Assembly (NCBI GenBank): GCA_900471485.1
Contig: UCEU01000009.1
Coordinates: 1 to 64,000, forward strand
DNA length: 64,000 bases
From: Hyphomicrobiales bacterium
GTDB lineage: Bacteria; Pseudomonadota; Alphaproteobacteria; Rhizobiales; Rhizobiaceae
Direction: 5' to 3'
The translations under genes and the position numbers were made by a program. Under the pieces are notes generated by a model. The model had not been told where the DNA came from. It searched no databases and worked only from the letters and a program-made list of their open reading frames with translations. Positions 26,570-39,861 of this stretch are shown piece by piece; the first letter of the stretch is position 1; every line of letters begins with the position of its first letter.

Positions 26570-27619
26570 TCAAGATGCCAGGCAGTTCAGGAAGCCGTCG
26601 ACGTCCTTCTTCTGGGTAGCGAAGCTGGTGACGAGGCGGATCAGGATTTCATCGGCGCCGACGAGATCGGGGGTAGCTGCGGGGATAGGCCATTCGTAGA
26701 ACTTCGCGCCCTTGTCCTCCGCGGTCTTGCCGGCGCTCTTCTTTATAATCGCGAAGACTTCGTTTGATGTCGTCGACCAGGCGAGGCGGGCGGAATTGCT
26801 GGCGCCGATGCCCGTCCGCAGGCGGTCGGCCATGGCGTTGGCGTGGCCGGCGAGATCGAGCCAGAGGCCGTTCTCGAGATATGCGTCGAACTGTGCGGCG
26901 ATGAAGCGCGACTTGGAAAAGAGCTGGGCGGCGCGCTTGCGGATGAAAGGCATCTCCTTCGCCTGCTCGGGATTGAAGAAGACGATCGCCTCGGCGCACC
27001 AGCAGCCGTTCTTGGTGCCGCCGAAGGAGAGGATGTCGACGCCGCGTTTCCAGGTCATTTCGGCAGGAGTTGCGCCAAGCGCCACCAGCGCATTGGCGAA
27101 GCGGGCGCCATCCATGTGGAGCGGCAGCTTGCGCTCCCTGCATATGGCGGAAATGGCGTCGATCTCATCGAGTGTGTAGACTGTGCCGATCTCGGTTGCC
27201 TGGGTGATGGTCACCGCCGTGGCGCGACCGTGGTAAACGGAGTTTTCGGGGAAGGCGGCGACTGCCTTTGCGAGGTTCGCGGGATCGATCTTGCCCAATT
27301 CGCCATCGACAGGCGCCAATCGGGCGCCGCTGAAGAAATCCGGCGCGCCGCATTCATCGGCGATCACATGGGCTTCGGAGTGGCAGAAGGAGATGCCGCC
27401 GGGGCGCTGGACGCTGGCAAGAGACAGCGAGTTCGCGGCCGTGCCGGTCGCCACGAAGAACACCGAGACCTCACGCTCGAAGATTTCGGCGAAGCGAGCC
27501 TCGACGCTGCGGTCGAGATCGCTGGTGCCGTAGGCGGCGGCGAAACCGGCGGATTCCTGCAGCAGGCGTTCGGCAATGGAACGGTGGGCGCCAGCCCAGT
27601 TATCGGAAGCGAAAATCAT
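26570..27619 (-). CDS. ltaE: Low-specificity L-threonine aldolase
   Basis: A 349-residue PLP enzyme of the beta-eliminating lyase family: FFVATGTAANSLSL, CHSEAHVIADECGAPDFF, HMDGARFANALVALG and the PLP Lys in SFGGTKNG. It splits threonine or allo-threonine to glycine and acetaldehyde. Length is standard. It converges with cyoABCD and is divergent from gltB. Confidence 0.9.
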   Translation of the reverse strand: MIFASDNWAGAHRSIAERLLQESAGFAAAYGTSDLDRSVEARFAEIFEREVSVFFVATGTAANSLSLASVQRPGGISFCHSEAHVIADECGAPDFFSGARLAPVDGELGKIDPANLAKAVAAFPENSVYHGRATAVTITQATEIGTVYTLDEIDAISAICRERKLPLHMDGARFANALVALGATPAEMTWKRGVDILSFGGTKNGCWCAEAIVFFNPEQAKEMPFIRKRAAQLFSKSRFIAAQFDAYLENGLWLDLAGHANAMADRLRTGIGASNSARLAWSTTSNEVFAIIKKSAGKTAEDKGAKFYEWPIPAATPDLVGADEILIRLVTSFATQKKDVDGFLNCLAS

Positions 27620-27720
27620 GGAAAATGCCTGGGAAAAATGGAGGTGGGGGCGGGTTCGGACGGGAGCTTAATCCAAAGCTTCACCGGATCAAGCAATTGA
27701 GGCGCGACCCATCACAAAAA

Positions 27721-28178
27721 TTGAATTCCGCAATCAAGAAACAATATAATAGTGGATCGTGTAATTTTATGTCGCGCTGCCAATCAATTCGGCAATCTTC
27801 CGTCGTTAATTGACGTTTTTTTAATCCATGGGCCTTGCGAAGCTGTCACGTTTCTGGCATAGAACCGATGAATTAGGACAGGGTTGCTGTCCTATTTTGG
27901 CCGCTAAGGCCGAAGATGCGCCGAAAGACCTTACACTTGTTGGGTTTCACGCTATAGTTCACGGAGCGCGGACGAAGTTTCCCGCACGGACCTATGGCAG
28001 GCGCGGAGCGCAACGGCTGCTTTGTCGGGAAAGGCTCTGCCTTCCCGGGGAAAGCCTGCCGCCGGCGACCGGATCTTCGATAATGCAACAGCGCTGTCAT
28101 GCGCCGAACCTAAGATCGGGGTCGGTGTGCGACGAAGAGCCGCCCGCACAGTCGCGGGCTCTGACAGGAGGCAAAACG
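27721..28178 (+). promoter_or_regulatory. Promoter and long leader of gltB with attenuator-like elements
   Basis: TTGAAT (27721-27726), 18 bases, TATAAT (27745-27750) is a near-consensus promoter, giving a leader of about 420 bases before gltB. The leader holds a 14-codon ORF (27769-27813, MSRCQSIRQSSVVN), a short stem CGTC/GACG followed by seven T (27801-27822) and the hairpin TAGGACAG/CTGTCCTA followed by four T (27874-27898). These could end transcription early. No riboswitch class is recognised. The rest of the 559-base gap (27620-28178) shows no gene. Confidence 0.5.
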
Positions 28179-32903
<4,725 letters not shown>

Positions 32904-32911
32904 GTACTCAC

Positions 32912-32954
32912 CGGCGCCTCATGATATGAGTGAAACTCAATGTTGGAGGCGCCG
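32912..32954 (+). promoter_or_regulatory. Shine-Dalgarno-masking hairpin before orphan antitoxin
   Basis: CGGCGCCTC (32912-32920) pairs perfectly with GAGGCGCCG (32946-32954), which contains most of the SD (GGAGG, 32945-32949) and ends at the base before the ATG. Inside lies a second stem TGAGT/ACTCA with a GAA loop. It begins 8 bases after the gltB stop. Ribosomes finishing gltB could disrupt it, coupling the two genes. Confidence 0.72.
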
Positions 32955-33203
32955 ATGGGACCAATTACGAAGCGTTCGCAAAGCAAGGTCGTTCAGAAGG
33001 ACGGCGTCCGGATGGTGGTTATTCCGGAAGAGTTCTTTCTGATCGGCGAAGAGGTAACGGTCCTTCAGGATCGAGACGGCACAATCTCCATCTACCCGGC
33101 CGAAGAGCATGCCGCGGAAGAGTTGTACGCAAGGTTTAATCCGTTCGTTGAATGGAAAAACGAGACTTGGCCTGTCGAGACGCCGAAGTTGGACATAGAT
33201 TGA
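32955..33203 (+). CDS. Orphan AbrB/MazE/VapB-type antitoxin-like protein
   Basis: An 82-residue protein with a swapped-hairpin AbrB-like N-terminus: KVVQKDGVRMVVIPEEFFLIGEEVTV fits the pattern of beta strands around a PxEF turn (split: KVVQKDGVRM, VVIPEEFFLI, GEEVTVL). The acidic C-terminus (EEHAAEELYARF, PVETPKLDID) resembles toxin-wrapping tails. ATG 32955 has GGAGG 5-6 bases upstream; ATG 32940 lies before the SD. No toxin gene is adjacent: the next gene is gltD. It may be a solitary regulator of the glt operon or a relic of a toxin-antitoxin pair. Confidence 0.72.
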   Translation: MGPITKRSQSKVVQKDGVRMVVIPEEFFLIGEEVTVLQDRDGTISIYPAEEHAAEELYARFNPFVEWKNETWPVETPKLDID

Positions 33204-33256
33204 ACTGGCTGCGCTGAACGAAAGAGGCGGTCATGAGTGTAAGGGAAGACAGCAGC

Positions 33257-34711
33257 ATGGGTAAGGTAACAGGGTTTCTGGAAATCGACCGGCAGGTGGC
33301 GAAGTATCAGCCGGCGTCGGACCGTATCCGGCATTTCCGCGAATTCACGATCCCGATGTCGGACCCGGAAGTGCAGAAACAGGCCGCGCGCTGCATGGAC
33401 TGTGGCATTCCCTATTGCCATGGCCCGACCGGCTGTCCCGTGCACAACCAGATCCCCGACTGGAACGATCTGGTCTACAACAACAACTGGGAAGCAGCGA
33501 TCCAGAACCTGCATTCGACCAACAACTTCCCTGAGTTCACCGGCCGCGTCTGCCCCGCGCCTTGCGAGGAAGCCTGCACGCTGAACCTCGAGGATGCGCC
33601 GGTTGCGATCAAGACCGTCGAGCAGGCGATCGCCGACAAGGCCTATGAGCTTGGCTTCATCCGGCCGCAGCCGGCCGCCGTTCGCACCGGCAAGAAGGTC
33701 GCGATCATCGGTTCCGGTCCCGCCGGCATGGCGGCCGCCCAGCAGCTCGGTCGCGCCGGTCACGAGGTGCATGTCTATGAGCGTGAATCCAAGCCCGGCG
33801 GCCTGCTGCGCTACGGCATTCCCGACTTCAAGATGGAGAAGAACTTCATCGATCGTCGCGTCGAGCAGATCTCGGGCGAGGGCGTGACCTTCCATTGCGG
33901 CGTCAATGTCGGCGTCGATCTGAAGGTCGAGCAGCTGATCGCCGATCACGACGCGGTGCTCTACTGCGGCGGTTCGGAAACGCCGCGCGAAGCCGGCATT
34001 CCGGGCTTCGACCTTGCCGGCGTTCACGATGCGATGCCGTATCTGGTGCAGCAGAACAAGCGCGTCGGCCGCGAAAACATCGACAGTGTCGGCTGGGCTT
34101 CGGACCCGATCCTCGCCGGCGCCAAGCATGTCGTCGTCGTCGGCGGTGGTGACACCGCATCGGACTGCGTCGGCACGGCGTTCCGCCAGGGGGCCGTGAA
34201 GGTCACCCAGCTCGACATCCGTCCGCAGCCGCCGGAGAAGGAAGACAAGCTCGCCGTCTGGCCGTTCTGGGCCACGAAGATGCGCACCTCCTCCAGCCAG
34301 GCCGAAGGCGCTGTGCGCGAATTCCAGGTTGCGACGCTCGAGTTCATCGGTGAAGACGGTGTCCTAACCGGCGTCAAGTGCTGCGAAGTCGATGAGCGCC
34401 GCAAGCCGATCGCCGGCACGGAGTTCATCATCAAGGCCGATCTCGCCTTCATCGCCATCGGCTTCAGCGGCCCGTTCACCACGAGCGTGCTCAAGGAACT
34501 CGACGGCAAGCTGACGCTCAACACCGACCGCCGCGGCTCGACCAACGTCGTTGCCAACGACCGCGACTACAAGACCTCGGTCGACAAGTTCTGGACGGCA
34601 GGTGACGTGCGCCGCGGCCAGTCGCTGGTCGTCTGGGCGATCCGTGAGGGACGCCAGGCGGCACGCGCCATCGACGAGGCGCTGATGGGCTCGACGGTTC
34701 TGCCGCGCTAA
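33257..34711 (+). CDS. gltD: Glutamate synthase (NADPH) small subunit
   Basis: A 484-residue flavoprotein. N-terminal 4Fe-4S cysteines in [19 protein letters not shown] and [15 protein letters not shown] Rossmann motif [20 protein letters not shown] motif [11 protein letters not shown] and the C-terminal FAD block [17 protein letters not shown]. It passes NADPH electrons to GltB. ATG 33257 ([13 protein letters not shown]) gives the usual length; ATG 33233 adds 8 residues. A purine tract (AAGGGAAG) lies before 33257. Confidence 0.95.
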   Translation: MGKVTGFLEIDRQVAKYQPASDRIRHFREFTIPMSDPEVQKQAARCMDCGIPYCHGPTGCPVHNQIPDWNDLVYNNNWEAAIQNLHSTNNFPEFTGRVCPAPCEEACTLNLEDAPVAIKTVEQAIADKAYELGFIRPQPAAVRTGKKVAIIGSGPAGMAAAQQLGRAGHEVHVYERESKPGGLLRYGIPDFKMEKNFIDRRVEQISGEGVTFHCGVNVGVDLKVEQLIADHDAVLYCGGSETPREAGIPGFDLAGVHDAMPYLVQQNKRVGRENIDSVGWASDPILAGAKHVVVVGGGDTASDCVGTAFRQGAVKVTQLDIRPQPPEKEDKLAVWPFWATKMRTSSSQAEGAVREFQVATLEFIGEDGVLTGVKCCEVDERRKPIAGTEFIIKADLAFIAIGFSGPFTTSVLKELDGKLTLNTDRRGSTNVVANDRDYKTSVDKFWTAGDVRRGQSLVVWAIREGRQAARAIDEALMGSTVLPR

Positions 34712-34738
34712 GCTGTCGGGGCGTTTGATTGGGTTTGG

Positions 34739-34766
34739 TTCGGGGCTGCGCTTGCGCGGCCCCGAA
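34739..34766 (+). terminator. Hairpin after gltD
   Basis: TTCGGGGC (34739-34746) pairs with GCCCCGAA (34759-34766), 28 bases past the gltD stop, followed by GTCGTTT. A probable end of the glt transcript. Confidence 0.6.
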
Positions 34767-34894
34767 GTCGTTTAGGGGATGAGGGCATTAGGAGGAGCTT
34801 GTGATCCACACTGCCGCATCCCACAATATCAACCACTTACACGAATCTTTTTCCCCGCGCTTTTTATCTGCGGCACACTTACCCCGTCCCGTCT

Positions 34895-35040
34895 TCGGAT
34901 ACACCGGTTGCGTTACCGGCGAGGCGGGACCGGCGCTTTCGGGAAGCCCCTGACGCAGGGTGAAACGAGGGGCGTCGCGGAATGGTCCCGCCAGCGAAGA
35001 GTTGGTGTGCGGGTGAGAAGGTCGGTTCGCCGATACCACG
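34895..35040. ncRNA. Candidate structured RNA in gltD-acnB spacer
   Basis: Nested complementarity: ACACC (34901) with GGTGT (35004); CCGGT/ACCGG hairpin (34904-34919); GGCGGGACC (34923-34931) with GGTCCCGCC (34984-34992); inside it GCTT-TCGG-GAAGC and CCCCT/AGGGG; then CGG-TTCG-CCG near 35024-35033. So many GC stems and UUCG-type loops in a gene-free spacer suggest an RNA. Strand and family are unknown; it does not match RNase P, SRP, tmRNA or 6S signatures that I know. Confidence 0.35.
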
Positions 35041-35045
35041 CGCCT

Positions 35046-35249
35046 ATGCACATAAGGGACGGCGACTGGCCGACCGTTAAGCCCGGAAGGGTTTTGCGGA
35101 ACGGCGCCGAGGTGCCGTGGGCGACAGGTCCGCGGAGGTCCGCCCCGGCGTCGATCAAGACGGCCCTTCGGGATGCCCGGGCAGCGAGAGCGCAAGAAAA
35201 GCAACAAGCCCGCGAGCATATCTCTGAAAAGATGCCGATCACCCGGTAA
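35046..35249 (+). CDS. Doubtful 67-residue basic ORF
   Basis: ATG 35046 to TAA 35249 gives a basic, Arg/Ala-rich peptide (MHIRDGDWPTVKPGRVLRNG at its start; KTALRDARAARAQEKQQ later). There is no clear SD and codon use is not as biased as in neighbours. It may be a real small protein, or part of a structured RNA region. Listed so the reader knows of it. Confidence 0.2.
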   Translation: MHIRDGDWPTVKPGRVLRNGAEVPWATGPRRSAPASIKTALRDARAARAQEKQQAREHISEKMPITR

Positions 35250-35279
35250 AGGTACCAGGACACGATTGCAGACCGCCGA

Positions 35280-35340
35280 ACGGGGCGCCGGAAGGTGTCA
35301 CTAAACTAAACTACTTACGAGGCAGCTTTTGGCGCCCCGT
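35280..35340. repeat. 10-bp inverted repeat with 41-base loop
   Basis: ACGGGGCGCC (35280-35289) is the exact complement of GGCGCCCCGT (35331-35340). The loop contains the direct repeat CTAAA-CTAAA, the only AT-rich spot nearby and a possible promoter. It may be a regulatory dyad or the edge of a small element. Confidence 0.5.
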
Positions 35341-35344
35341 CCGA

Positions 35345-35527
35345 TCAGATGCTGTATCAACCGGGGGATGAACTCTGCCGGGGGAAACGTGTGCTGTTTT
35401 GTAGGGGGGCGCCTAAGACTGTCGGCAGACGCGCCACGCGGCAAAGGCTGCTCCTTGCCTCGACAGAACGCACCGCGCGGATACGACAACGCCCCCGAAG
35501 GCATTCCATCGGGGGCGTTTCTTATTT
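35345..35527 (+). ncRNA. Candidate small RNA ending in an intrinsic terminator
   Basis: On the plus strand, stems CTGTCG/CGACAG (about 35419 and 35459) and GGCAA-GG/CC-TTGCC (about 35440-35460) are followed by a strong terminator: AACGCCCCCGA (35488-35498) with TCGGGGGCGTT (35509-35519), then TCTTATTT. The T-rich tail is on the plus-strand side although acnB, the nearest gene, reads leftward. So a plus-strand transcript, possibly an sRNA started near 35310, probably ends here. The hairpin can also serve acnB. Confidence 0.4.
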
Positions 35528-35537
35528 CGGCCAGACC

Positions 35538-38327
35538 TTAGTAATGGACCGACAGGCTGTCGATCGGCTTGGTCTTCGGCGGCGCGAACTTCGTCAGGTT
35601 GATGCCTTCGACGGCGACGCGATACTCTTCGATGCTCGGCGTACGGCCGAGGATCGCCGAGAGAACGACCAGCGGGGTGGATGCAAGCAGCGACTCGCCC
35701 TTCTTTTCCGCCGTGTCTTCAACGACGCGGCCCTGGAACAGGCGAGTCGAGGTGGCGAGAACGGTGTCGCCCTTCTCGGCCTTTTCCTGGTTACCCATGC
35801 ACAGGTTGCAGCCCGGACGCTCGAGATAGAGGATGTTCTCGTAATCGGTGCGGTTCGACGTCTTCGGCTTCACGTCGTCGAATTCGAAGCCCGAATACTT
35901 CTGAAGGATTTCCCAGTCGCCTTCGGCCTTCAGCTCGTCGATGATGTTGTACGTCGGCGCGGCGACGACGAGCGGCGCCTTGAACTCGACCTTGCCCTCG
36001 TTCTTCTCGATGTTCTTCAACATCTGGGCGACGATCTTCATGTCGCCCTTGTGCACCATGCAGGAACCGACGAAGCCGAGGTCCACCTTCTTCGTGCCGC
36101 CATAGTAGGAGACCGGGCGGATCGTGTCGTGGGTGTAGCGGCGCGAGACGTCGGCGTTGTTGACGTCGGGGTCGGCGATCATCGGCTCGTCGATGAGGTC
36201 GAGATCGACCACGACTTCGGCGAAGTACTTGGCGTTATCGTCAGGCGTCAGCGCCGGCTTTTCGCCCGAACGGATCTCGGCGATGCGGCGATCGGCCTTG
36301 GCGATCAGACCCTTCAGTGTCTGCGCCTCATTGTCCATTCCCTTGTCGATCATGATCTGCATGCGCGACTTGGCGATCTCCAAGCTCTCGATCAGCGTCT
36401 CGTCCTCGGAGATGCAGATGGATGCCTTGGCCTTCATCTCGGCCGTCCAGTCGGTGAAGGTGAAGGCCTGGTCGGCGAGCAGCGTGCCGATATGCACTTC
36501 GATGATGCGGCCCTGGAAGACGTTGTCGCCATGCTGCTTGAGCATCTGCGCCTGGGTGGCGTGCACCACGTCGCGGAAGTCCATGTAGGGCTGCATCGCG
36601 CCCTTGAAGGTGACCTTGACCGACTGCGGGATCGGCATGGTGGCTTCGCCGGTGGCGAGCGCCAGCGCAACGGTGCCGGAGTCGGCACCGAAGGCCACGC
36701 CCTTCGACATGCGGGTGTGGCTGTCGCCGCCGATGATGATGTCCCAGTCGTCGACGGTGATGTCGTTCAGCACCTTGTGGATGACGTCGGTCATCGCGTG
36801 ATAGGCGCCCTTCGGGTCGCGGGCGGTGATGACGCCGAAGTTGTTCATGAAGGACATGAGCTTCGGAATGTTGGCCTGAGCCTTCTTGTCCCAGACGGAT
36901 GCCGTGTGGCAACCAGACTGGTAGGCGCCGTCGACCAGCGGCGAAATGACGGTGGCCGCCATCGCTTCCAGTTCCTGCGCGGTCATCAGACCTGTCGTGT
37001 CCTGCGAGCCGACGATGTTGACCTTGACGCGCACGTCGGAGCCGGCATGCAGCACCTTGCCCGGCGTCACGCCAACGGCGTTGCGGTTGAAGATCTTCTC
37101 GACCGCCGTCAGGCCCTGGCCGTCGATGGCGATTTCCTTGTTCGGCGCGAAGACCGGGGTCGCTTCGACACCGAGCGTCTGCGCCGCGAAGGTCTGGAGC
37201 TTCTTGCCGAAGACGATGGCGTAGGACGAGCCGGCCTTCATGAACTCCATCTTCTGCGGCGTGAAGGAGGACGCAACGTCGACCAGCTCGTTGCCGGCCT
37301 CGTCGCGCAGCTTCTTGTTCTTCGCGTCGATCTTCAGCACGGTGCCGGTCTCGACCGAGAACTTCTGGTCAAGAATCGGGTTACCTTCGTTGTTGAGGAT
37401 CGGCTTGCCGTTTTCGTCGAGCTTCTTGACCCAGTTCTTCAGGTTGAGGCCGATGCCGCCGGTGACGTCGACGGTAGTCGCGAAGATCGGCGAGATGCCG
37501 TTGGTGCCCGCAACAACAGGGGCGAAATTGACGAAGGGAACATAGGGGCTAGCCTGCTTGCCGGTCCACAGCGCCACGTTATTGACGCCGGACATGCGCG
37601 AGGAGCCGACACCCATCGTGCCCTTTTCGGCGATCATCATGACGCGCTTGTCGGGGTGTTGCTTCTGCAGGGCGACGATCTCGGCCTGTGCCTCAGGCGT
37701 GATCATGCACTGGCCGTGCAGCTGGCGGTCGGAGCGCGAGTGCGCCTGGTTGCCGGGAGAAAGAAGGTCGGTGGAGATATCGCCTTCGGCGGCGATGAAG
37801 GTCACAACCTTGATTTCGTCTTCGACATCGGGAAGCTTGGTGAAGAATTCGGCCTTGGCGTAGCTTTCGAGAACGTCCTTGGCGACGGCATTGCCGGCCT
37901 TGTAGGCATCGCGCAGGCGGAACATGTCGGCGTCGTAGAGGAAAACCTGGGTCTTCAGCACGTCGCCGGCCTGACAGGCAATCTCTGCGTCATTGCCGAG
38001 CGCTACGTCGAGCAGCACTTCGACCGACGGGCCACCCTTCATGTGCGAGAGCAGTTCGAGGGCGAATTTCGGGGTGATCTCGGGGACGACGGTCTCGCCG
38101 AGGATGATCTTCTTGAGGAAGGCGGCCTTGACGCCGGCGGCACTCGTCGTGCCCGGCAGCGTGTTGTAGATGAAGAACTTCAGGGCATCGGCGCGGTACT
38201 CGCTGCCGGCATCCTCGATCAGCGTGATGATTTCAGCGGTCAGCGCGCCATCATCGATCGGCTTCGGGGCGAGCCCTTGAGTTTCTCTGCTTTTGATCTC
38301 GGCAAGGTATTCCAGATAGAGGTTCAT
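35538..38327 (-). CDS. acnB: Aconitate hydratase B (AcnB-type; possible 2-methylisocitrate dehydratase)
   Basis: A 929-residue aconitase of the AcnB class: N-terminal HEAT-like domain (EYLAEIKSRETQGLAPKP), swivel domain with GEGDIST-type turn and MGVGSSRMSGVNN, and domains with GSQDTTGLMTAQEL, GGDSHTRMSKGVAFGADSG and 4Fe-4S cysteines in VGSCMVHKG and PGCNLCMGN. It interconverts citrate and isocitrate. Start at 38327 (MNLYLEYL) aligns with known AcnB starts; 38432 would add 35 residues. Rhizobia usually rely on AcnA, so an AcnB-type enzyme is notable. Inserts such as LDENGKPILNNEGNPILDQK are absent from the Escherichia coli protein. Confidence 0.9.
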   Translation of the reverse strand: MNLYLEYLAEIKSRETQGLAPKPIDDGALTAEIITLIEDAGSEYRADALKFFIYNTLPGTTSAAGVKAAFLKKIILGETVVPEITPKFALELLSHMKGGPSVEVLLDVALGNDAEIACQAGDVLKTQVFLYDADMFRLRDAYKAGNAVAKDVLESYAKAEFFTKLPDVEDEIKVVTFIAAEGDISTDLLSPGNQAHSRSDRQLHGQCMITPEAQAEIVALQKQHPDKRVMMIAEKGTMGVGSSRMSGVNNVALWTGKQASPYVPFVNFAPVVAGTNGISPIFATTVDVTGGIGLNLKNWVKKLDENGKPILNNEGNPILDQKFSVETGTVLKIDAKNKKLRDEAGNELVDVASSFTPQKMEFMKAGSSYAIVFGKKLQTFAAQTLGVEATPVFAPNKEIAIDGQGLTAVEKIFNRNAVGVTPGKVLHAGSDVRVKVNIVGSQDTTGLMTAQELEAMAATVISPLVDGAYQSGCHTASVWDKKAQANIPKLMSFMNNFGVITARDPKGAYHAMTDVIHKVLNDITVDDWDIIIGGDSHTRMSKGVAFGADSGTVALALATGEATMPIPQSVKVTFKGAMQPYMDFRDVVHATQAQMLKQHGDNVFQGRIIEVHIGTLLADQAFTFTDWTAEMKAKASICISEDETLIESLEIAKSRMQIMIDKGMDNEAQTLKGLIAKADRRIAEIRSGEKPALTPDDNAKYFAEVVVDLDLIDEPMIADPDVNNADVSRRYTHDTIRPVSYYGGTKKVDLGFVGSCMVHKGDMKIVAQMLKNIEKNEGKVEFKAPLVVAAPTYNIIDELKAEGDWEILQKYSGFEFDDVKPKTSNRTDYENILYLERPGCNLCMGNQEKAEKGDTVLATSTRLFQGRVVEDTAEKKGESLLASTPLVVLSAILGRTPSIEEYRVAVEGINLTKFAPPKTKPIDSLSVHY

Positions 38328-38539
38328 CGCGATTCCAACGTCATGAGGTGTAGGCGCTGAGCGCAGCGCCGCGGGCGGCAGTGTTATCTGGCCTGAGGTC
38401 TTATAGGTTTCGTGCGCGTCAACCAAGGCCAAGTGCGAAGATAGCGGTCTTCGGCAAAAAAAATGTTACCTCGGGTGGTGCGTTGCAGCGACAATCGCAG
38501 AGGCCATGATCCCAGTGAGATTGGAGCAGGCGCGAATAG

Positions 38540-39748
38540 CTACTTCGTCGAAACCTCGGGTTCCGCCTTCGCCGAAGTGATGCGGTAATCGTCGACGCGG
38601 CCTGTCGGGGCGGGGGCCATCTCGCCTTGCTCCACGAGGAGGTCGCGCGGCGACTTGCCGTTGCCTGTCGGCAGCGTCCGGCCGCCGAGCAGTTCGGTTC
38701 CGCCGTCGAGGTTGGGGTCGGAGAGGCTGATCGGCTCGGTGCGGCCGACGGTGTTGGCCGGCAGGTCGAGGCCGGGGCCGTTACCGGTGTCGAGGCGCAC
38801 GAGATCGGGACTCGCCTGGGTGCCGAGAATGCGGCGGGCGGGCTTTTCCACGTAGAAGGCGAGCTTGCGGCGGCCGGCATCGGTCAGGTTGATGCCGTCG
38901 GAGGTGCGCAGGCGCACCTGCTGGCCGTTGATGTCGGAACCGGTGACGATGAAGTCGCCGCCCTCGCTGACGAAGCCGTCCCAGATATCGACGAATTCGG
39001 CGCCGACGGATTCCGCCTGCTTGCGGTAGAGCAGGTTCATCTGCACGGCGTCAGCCGTCATCGACGGCGAATCGAAGGCGGGCAGGCCGACCCAGAGAAG
39101 CGGGATCTTGCGTGATGTCACCTGCTTGCCGAAGGCGACGACGCGGCGCTGGTATTCCGCGTACCAGCCGTCCGTGCGGAATTTCTCCTTGCCGATGTCG
39201 GTCACCATCTGCTGGCGGTCGTTGGCGCCGAGCATGACGACGACCATGGCGGGCTTGGCCTCGTCCATGAATTTGGTCAGCTGCGCCGGCCAGTTATAGT
39301 AATCGTCGCGCACCAGGCCTGAGGAGACGTTGCTGTGGGTCTCGATGACGATGCCGGGCGAATCCTGGAACGCGGCTTCAAGGCCGACGCCGAGGCCGCC
39401 TGCCAGGAAGTCGCCGACGACGAGAATCTTCTGGGCGTTGTCCAGTTTCTGGACGGCCTTTTCTTCCGGCACGACGGGTGCCGCCGGGCGCGGCGCGGCG
39501 ACAGCCTTGGGCGCGGCCTTCTTCTTCGGAACGACCTGGCGACGCGGGGCGGCGTTCTGGCCGGGCGCCGGCGGATATTCGTCGATGTAGCGACGGCCGA
39601 GGAAGAAATCGAGGATCGAGCGGCGCTGATAATAGCGTTCCTGCGCTTCCGCGACATTGACGGGGGGCAGCACGGCTGCGGTGACGACCAGCACGGTCGC
39701 GCCCAGCGCGCCCAAACGCAGTGTTGGCCGGTTTACTCGTTTACGCAT
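38540..39748 (-). CDS. DUF459 SGNH-hydrolase-like periplasmic protein
   Basis: A 402-residue protein: N-terminal signal/anchor (LRLGALGATVLVVTAAVLPP, residues 10-30), a Pro/Ala/Lys-rich linker (about 60-105) and a DUF459 domain (about 105-300) of the SGNH type with VVGDFLAGGLGVGL, VVVMLGANDRQQM and TSDGINLTDAGRRKLA. In this family the usual first catalytic Ser is replaced by Asp-Phe here (GDFLAGG), so hydrolysis may differ or be lost. It lies between acnB and the transglycosylase, all on the minus strand, a cell-envelope setting. Confidence 0.82.
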   Translation of the reverse strand: MRKRVNRPTLRLGALGATVLVVTAAVLPPVNVAEAQERYYQRRSILDFFLGRRYIDEYPPAPGQNAAPRRQVVPKKKAAPKAVAAPRPAAPVVPEEKAVQKLDNAQKILVVGDFLAGGLGVGLEAAFQDSPGIVIETHSNVSSGLVRDDYYNWPAQLTKFMDEAKPAMVVVMLGANDRQQMVTDIGKEKFRTDGWYAEYQRRVVAFGKQVTSRKIPLLWVGLPAFDSPSMTADAVQMNLLYRKQAESVGAEFVDIWDGFVSEGGDFIVTGSDINGQQVRLRTSDGINLTDAGRRKLAFYVEKPARRILGTQASPDLVRLDTGNGPGLDLPANTVGRTEPISLSDPNLDGGTELLGGRTLPTGNGKSPRDLLVEQGEMAPAPTGRVDDYRITSAKAEPEVSTK

Positions 39749-39861
39749 CGTCAGCAGCCTCGCATCTGCCGTATTCTCGCATGGAGTGCGGACCGGCGTC
39801 CACACCCTGTTGTCGGTGGCTGCGGTTTATCCCGCTGGCTGTTCGCGCTCTTTGCCCGCGC

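Noticed and set aside
27828-28178. N-terminal extension of gltB by 117 codons
   Set aside because: The catalytic Cys propeptide of class II amidotransferases is short; ATG 28179 has a strong SD and gives the expected 46-residue propeptide.
33204-33256. A toxin gene partnering the antitoxin at 32955
   Set aside because: The 53 bases to the gltD start cannot encode one, and upstream DNA is gltB.
34895-35040. RNase P RNA, SRP RNA, tmRNA or 6S RNA
   Set aside because: None of their conserved sequence blocks (for example RNase P GAGGAAAGTCC, or a tmRNA tag) is present; listed only as unassigned structure.
35349-38360. 1003-codon open frame antisense to acnB
   Set aside because: Same shadow effect; no signal, motif or SD, and the acnB frame carries all aconitase motifs.
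38328-38432. N-terminal 35-codon extension of acnB
   Set aside because: Known AcnB starts align with MNLYLEYLAEIKSRE; the extension has no homologous counterpart that I recall.
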